64,000 nucleotides of DNA from Euleptes europaea (Eukaryota; Chordata; Lepidosauria; Squamata; Sphaerodactylidae), in contig NC_079320.1 of assembly GCF_029931775.1 (NCBI RefSeq), positions 42,945,521 to 43,009,520 on the forward strand, written 5' to 3'. The first letter of the stretch is position 1; each line of letters starts with the position of its first letter. A model generated the notes under the pieces. That model was not told the origin of the DNA. It did no database searches and saw only the letters and a program-made list of their open reading frames with translations. Position numbers and translations under genes: made by a program. Of the stretch, positions 41,964 to 64,000 are shown piece after piece.

Positions 41964-43330
41964 ACGTTCAACCGTTCTTTTTTCAAATGTGTTACAGGAT
42001 TTGCTTAAACTTCGGACTGCCCCCAATTCTTCCCAGAGATGTGTCAAGTTGTGACAAACAGCACAGAAGACATTTAGCACAGATGGTTCGAATTCCGGAT
42101 TCTTTGAATTATATATATGGAATGGAGCCTCACTATGCTGAGGTGAAATGTACATACCAAACATAGTTTTAAGACTCCAGCACAATGATACAACTTAGTA
42201 TTAAATCATCATTGAATTAAACTGGTAAAATAATTTATGGAACATATTTGGAAACTTTGAGCTCAGGTTTGTAATGAAATTTAGTGAGTTGAAAAAGATA
42301 CAGTTTAAAATAAAAACTCAGAGGTGAGGTAGAAGACCTAAGATCTTCCCAACTTTTCCTTCAAACCAATGAATCTTTAATACTTGTACTTGTTCCATTC
42401 CAGAACATTGTCTCGAATGTATCAAGACTTCTTATGGAACTATTGAGTTGGTACTCCTGCGATCATCATCATCAGTACCAGCATGCCTATTGTACAGTCC
42501 AACTAAGCAGAAGTGCTTGAATTTAAACTGCATATGTCCTGGTGGCTTGCCAGTACAGTAACAAAACATCTTCAGCTACCTGTTCAATGGACTGGGAGTT
42601 GCTGGACTGGGAGTTGCTCCAGAGGGAGTGAATTAAAAGGCATCCTAATTAGTGTTATAAAATGGAATCATTTAGCACATGGGGAGGAAGAAAAGCCCTG
42701 CTCAGTCTTTTGTTTCTGTTGCATTCTCTCACTTCATGTAGAATATTTCCCACTGGTTTATCAAATCTGTATTCTGTGACATGGATACCATCTTAATGCC
42801 TCTTAATCTTGAATTCTTAGTCAATTTTTTGAAGGGAAATATACTAATCAACTTATCTTAAGTAACACTAAAGATGTTAGTTAAGGAATGTAACAAATTA
42901 GTATTGTTCTAAGGACTTATTGCACATCTGACTAAATGAAGAGGATTTTCTGATTCATTATTACATTTGTACTTGCATTGCATGCTTGCCATCTTACTTT
43001 CATGTAGAAAGCTGGAAGCAAGTTTTACATTAAGTGGCATCTTCAGAGGGAGAAAACCCCTATTTTTCAGGATTTAGATGCTCTTTAAAGTCATGGAGGT
43101 TTTAAACTGATTTGTGGCTGCTACAATGAAATCTTACAAGTGCTTTTGCGGTACTAGTGTGTCTTGTAAATACTTGGCCTTATTCACTAGGCTGCATATT
43201 TAATGGCTAAATTTGATGCATCTTTAAATGAAACTGGAAAAACAGGAAATCATACTTATTCATTGCCTTTATTGTATATAAGCAAATACAATTTTATTTA
43301 AACATTTGTTTTGTATTCTGTATTGTCTTG
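41964..43330 (+). other. Probable 3' UTR of TMEM184C
   Basis: Non-repetitive AT-rich sequence follows the TAA at 41,961-41,963. An AATAAA lies at 42,309-42,314 and other A/T-rich candidate signals continue to about 43,300. The real end cannot be fixed from sequence alone. Confidence 0.45.
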
Positions 43331-43599
43331 AATGCAAACATGAAAAAGGCAATTGTTCGGCAAGTTACTTTACACATGAACAGAATTTTAGAACCCCAGA
43401 ATTGCCAGTCAGACACTTAATGTGAGATGCTCCAACAGGAGATGACCAAAACAGGTCCCCTTTTCTAAGTGACTTGACAAGAATTTCTGTGGGCCCCAAA
43501 GATGTCATTACTAAGAAAAAAATGTACAGCTTGAGTGCCTTGTAGACACTTCTCTGAGCTGCCAGCCTGTATTTCTTTCCTGGAGTGCATTTCTAATGA

Positions 43600-44030
43600 T
43601 TTATTAGGAGCACAGTGCTAAAGGGGGTAGTTGAAGTGGGCTCAGGGACAGCACAGCTTTGCCGCCTCTTGAGCGGCTTGCTGCCTTGTTGGAATGGTAT
43701 TTTCCCCAAACCCCATGGAACTGCTCCATGCAGTTTCATGGGGCTGCGTCTTCCTTTTTGCAGGTGGAAATTCACATTGGCAAAAGATGGCGTTCAAGGC
43801 GTGAGCCCCAACCCAGGAACGCCCTCTTTGATGCTGATGTGAGCCCTTGTGCCGGGGAAACGCCACGGTGGCTGCACTGGTGCTCGTGTGTGGCATTTCC
43901 GCACAGCTCCCCATCGCCGGCATTAGTGGCAGTTTAGCCACATGGCACTAACTCTGGTGTAGGGGTCACACTGGCTTCACAGACCTTTCCACCACCCTCT
44001 CGAGGATTGCTCTGCCCGAGTATGCTTTGA
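43600..44030. repeat. GC-rich insert of unknown origin
   Basis: A block with sharp edges and much higher GC than its surroundings. It has open frames on both strands but no recognisable protein. Likely a mobile-element remnant; no end structure seen. Confidence 0.35.
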
Positions 44031-44429
44031 GCAAGATTCAAAAATGCATAATAGCTATGTTTCCCAGATCTTCATACAATATAGCTTAATTAAAATACCA
44101 TCCTTTGTCATGATCGTCTAAATTATGGATCTGTTTATGCTTTTTGAATCTGTCATTGGATCTGAATTTACTCATTCTCAAAAGAAATTATTAGGTTAAA
44201 ATATGCTGTAGCTGAGATGTCTTCTTAGGGTGTACACTTAAGGAAAATTGGGTAAGGCATGATTGTTTTAGTTTGATGTCAGGAGTCTTGTTCTGGAAGT
44301 ATTAGGACAATACTTCCAATTAATAAAAAATGCCCATCCCCATATGGAATTAAAAGTAGGGAGGGAGACAAAGGAAGGACCCCATGCCTGTCAGCTATTT
44401 GCTGGCAGTAAGGAGGCCAGATCTATTCT

Positions 44430-45020
44430 GATAGAGAACAGTAGCCCTTTAAAATTTAAAGGGCTCCAGGTACCAACGAACAGCCAATGACCAGTAGACT
44501 AGGCCTTCAGAGTGTGGAGAAGTGTGTGTGTGTGTATACACACACATATATATCTTTGTAGTCAAGTCTAACAGCTGTAATTTCCTGTGGACTATAGACC
44601 AGGCCTACTGGGGCTGGGTCTACTGCCCTTATGAAAAGGCCCCTCTGAACCAGCCCTGGGGCTGCATTCCAGGTCTATATGTCTTTGGATTTTGGTAGTG
44701 GCCTGCCTAGCCCCTGACATTGAGAGAATTGGGGTGGGGTGCATGCTAGGCTGCACTGCTGCTAGGGCCCTAAAAGTGCTGAGAAGTTTGGGATGCACCC
44801 CTGGAAAGGCCTGCAAGGTAAGTCCTGGGACTGGTTCAGAGGGGCCTGGAGACCAGGTGTATCAGCCATCAGGTGGCTGTTGGTACCTAGGTCCTTTTAT
44901 ACTTGAAAGGGCTACTACATGCTATGCCTGGCCTTTCAACTGGAGGCCACATTCTATAGAAAATAATGGCCCTTTAAAATGTTAAGGGACCCAGGTGCTA
45001 ACGGACAGTTGGTTCTTAAA
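44430..45020. repeat. Repeat with direct and inverted copies of one segment
   Basis: A segment with GCCCTTTAAAATTTAAAGGG and CCAGGTACCAACGAACAG at 44,448-44,487 recurs as a diverged direct copy at about 44,968-45,010. In part it also recurs inverted at about 44,868-44,915 (GGCTGTTGGTACCTAGGTCC). Another inverted pair is CCCCTCTGAACCAGCCCTGG (about 44,640) against ACTGGTTCAGAGGGG (about 44,830). No coding capacity. It resembles a foldback or nested MITE. Confidence 0.5.
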
Positions 45021-45151
45021 TCCAATGTTGGATATCATGAACTTGAACCCCCCACACACACCAAAAGGGCATGTGTGTGGGCTGGCAATTTCTGATTATA
45101 CACCTTCATTTCAACAAGTTGTGAAATCACCTGGAGATATTTGATCTAGAC

Positions 45152-45343
45152 CAGAGTTTCCCAAACATTTGGAGTCATGGAGGACTTTTCAGGACATAAA
45201 TTTGTCATGGAGCACTAATTTTCACCTAGAACCTATATACTAAACCGAATGACAGTAGTATTTTTCCTTCCAATCTTTTCATGGAGCACTAGAGGTTTTG
45301 CGGAGCATCAAGTTCTCCTAGGAGCACAGTTTGGGAACCTCTG
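45152..45343. mobile_element. Miniature hAT element with 8-bp target duplication
   Basis: Terminal repeats CAGAGTTTCCCAAAC (left) and GTTTGGGAACCTCTG (right) are inverted with one mismatch. The exact 8-base duplication ATCTAGAC flanks it at 45144-45151 and 45344-45351. An 8-base duplication plus a CAG...CTG terminus marks the hAT superfamily. At 192 bases it is non-autonomous. It is nested in an older repeat that ends GGTTGGCAACCCTAG at about 45,405. Confidence 0.9.
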
Positions 45344-45606
45344 ATCTAGACCAAAGGCATCCAGGTGATTCCAGGCCGCACATGGAGGTTGGCAACCCTA
45401 GAAGAAAAGGTCCCCACTGGTCATACCTATTTTCCCTTTGTCAACAATTCTTCATAATACTTATTGTATGTAACTGTAGTTGAACAGATCAATTATTTTG
45501 CTAAAAATCTCAGGCAGGCTGCATATTGGGTAGCTGTTGTCTAAACTGATGAGAAAACAACTGATTGGCAGTCACTACTTTGTGAGGATTTTTGGGGAGT
45601 GGAGTG

Positions 45607-45609
<3 letters not shown>

Positions 45610-45650
<41 letters not shown>
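45610..45650. repeat. (TA)n microsatellite
   Basis: About twenty uninterrupted TA units. Confidence 0.97.
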
Positions 45651-45653
<3 letters not shown>

Positions 45654-45862
45654 TGAATCTTCATGCAGTTTAGAACGGTGGAAGTTTCTGCATTCTCTAA
45701 ACAGATCTATAGGCTGCACAGTACTATTATTTATGGTTGTCCTACTAAATTTATCACAAACCTTAACAGTAGAGTTATTAACAAAATTTATACCCTACAA
45801 TTCTGCCCTCCTCAGGGCCGCCAAGGCAGCTAACAGATTAAAAATGTATATAATAAAATGAC

Positions 45863-46311
45863 ATGTTAAGTACCAAGCCGCTTTCGACTCATGACCCTAT
45901 GAATCAATGTCTTATCATTAGCAACCTTGCTCAGGTCTTGCAAACCGAGGGTGGTGGCTTCCTTTATAGAGTCAATCCATCTCATGTTGTGTCTTCCTGT
46001 TTTCCTGCTGCCTTCAACTTTTCCTAGCATTATTGTCTTTTCCAGTGAGCCTTCTCAAAATATGATAGCCTCAGTTTAGTCACTTTTAGCTTCTAGGGAG
46101 TGTTCAAGCTGGATTTGATCTAGGACCCACTTATTTGGGGTTTTTTTTTGGGGGGGGGGCATCTACAGTATCAGTAAAGCTCTCCTCCAACCCCACATTT
46201 CAAAATAATTTAGTTTATTTCTGTCAGCATGCTTCGTTGTCCAGCTTTCGCACCATACATAGTACAAGTAACAGGGAATACTTGATCTTGATTGCCAGTG
46301 ACAATGACATC
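45863..46311 (-). mobile_element. BovB LINE 3' part
   Basis: Antisense copy. On the plus strand TTAAGTACCAAGCCGCTTTC, TCAATCCATCTCATGTTG, CTGCCTTCAACTTTTCCTAG, GATAGCCTCAGTTTAGTCAC and CCAGCTTTCGCACCATACAT track the BovB copy at 30,480-31,562. Degraded and dead. Confidence 0.85.
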
Positions 46312-46605
46312 TTAAAAACCATTACAACCAACAAAAAACTATACATAATTAAAACAATTAAAACCAAAGCTACAATACACATATAATCCCAAACAATTAC
46401 AACAGAGGGCAGAAAGGAGGGATCACAAAGGAAGCTCCAAACAAAAAAAAAAACCTTTTACTCAATGACAGAAGAGGGCAACAAAAGCGGACAGATGAGT
46501 CTCCCGGGGTGGGAGGAGTTCTGGTACCAGGACTAGGTAGGCCCTCTCCCAGGTTGCCACCTTCTTAATCTCCAAAAGCAGAGGCACCTGAAGCAGGGCT
46601 GCACA
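46312..46605 (-). mobile_element. Degraded antisense LINE 3' end (L2-like)
   Basis: An A-rich stretch, then AGAGGGCAGAAAGGAGGG, CTTTTACTCAATGACAGAAG and TTCTTAATCTCCAAAAGCAG. Same layout as 7,966-8,535 and 13,120-13,420. Confidence 0.4.
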
Positions 46606-46901
46606 AGATAACCACAGTGGTTGTATAAGTTCATAACCAGTCATGTTTAATTGAGTTCTGAATAATTTTTTATTCTGGTTTTCTCAAAGTAGATAGGTAT
46701 CTTGTATTTGCAGGGAGGAAGGAATTTTTGCAGTTGAACATTTATATGGTAAAAATATGGACTGCAGAAAATAAAAAGGCTTCAAATTATGGCAAATTTG
46801 ACAGAAATTAAGTCATCAAACAAGTTGTGCTTCATTACACAATAGCTTCATCTAACAACAGGACTCTAAAACAGACAAAAGGACACTTTTATACAGAACT
46901 G

Positions 46902-46925
46902 TTTATTCGTACATACTGGTTTATT
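46902..46925 (-). terminator. Two polyadenylation signals of PRMT9
   Basis: On the minus strand two AATAAA hexamers (46920-46925 and 46902-46907) lie 34-57 bases beyond the PRMT9 stop codon, inside a short duplicated segment (GTTTATTCGTAC twice on the plus strand). They imply a short 3' UTR. Placement fits; use is not shown. Confidence 0.6.
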
Positions 46926-46958
46926 CGTACTAAAACCCAACTACAGCCAATAAAGGGC

Positions 46959-64000
<17,042 letters not shown>

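Noticed and set aside
45510-45719. Minus-strand open frame with an Ile-Tyr repeat
   Set aside because: It crosses the (TA)n microsatellite at 45,610-45,650 and has no protein features.

Overview
This window is vertebrate nuclear DNA, almost certainly from a squamate reptile. It carries two spliced host genes with canonical GT-AG introns and a dense mix of CR1, L2-like, BovB/RTE and other LINEs, tRNA-derived and 5S rRNA-derived SINEs, hAT-type DNA transposons, a Gypsy-family LTR element and a DIRS-type element. This repeat mix is typical of lizards. A gecko-like lineage is possible, but that is a guess from repeat flavour only.

Layout. Bases 1-32,700 are intergenic and hold no host exon that I can recognise. 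They are a mosaic of repeats: a 2.5 kb CR1 (5.5-8.0 kb), a composite SINE with clean target duplications (8.55-8.99 kb), a 290 bp foldback element (10.1-10.4 kb), a 5S-derived SINE (18.3-18.5 kb), an L2-like LINE end (22.3-23.1 kb), a young and whole-looking Gypsy chromovirus (23,326-29,216), a BovB remnant carrying a nested insertion (30.5-31.6 kb) and an AT-rich tandem repeat of about four ~190 bp units (31.9-32.7 kb) that ends just before a CpG island.

Bases 33,166-41,963 (+) encode the complete TMEM184C in ten coding exons (435 aa), starting inside a CpG island at about 32.74-33.43 kb. Bases 46,959-64,000 (-) hold the C-terminal two thirds of PRMT9 (596 aa plus stop, in nine exons or parts of exons); its 5' end lies beyond the right edge. 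The two genes are tail to tail, the order found in other vertebrates. PRMT9 introns are heavily invaded: a broken DIRS-type element (about 49.3-53.2 kb) with a hAT element nested in it, a second 5S-derived SINE, CR1 tails, and LINE pieces nested in one another.

The two genes work independently: TMEM184C is a multipass membrane protein of the organic-solute-transporter-alpha fold family, and PRMT9 is a type II arginine methyltransferase. The most interesting non-host signals are (1) the intact-looking chromovirus with near-identical LTRs and a textbook -1 ribosomal frameshift signal at its gag-pol junction, and (2) two antisense 5S-rRNA-derived SINEs whose tail resembles the 3' end of the BovB LINE present in the same window, which suggests a 5S-headed SINE mobilised by BovB.
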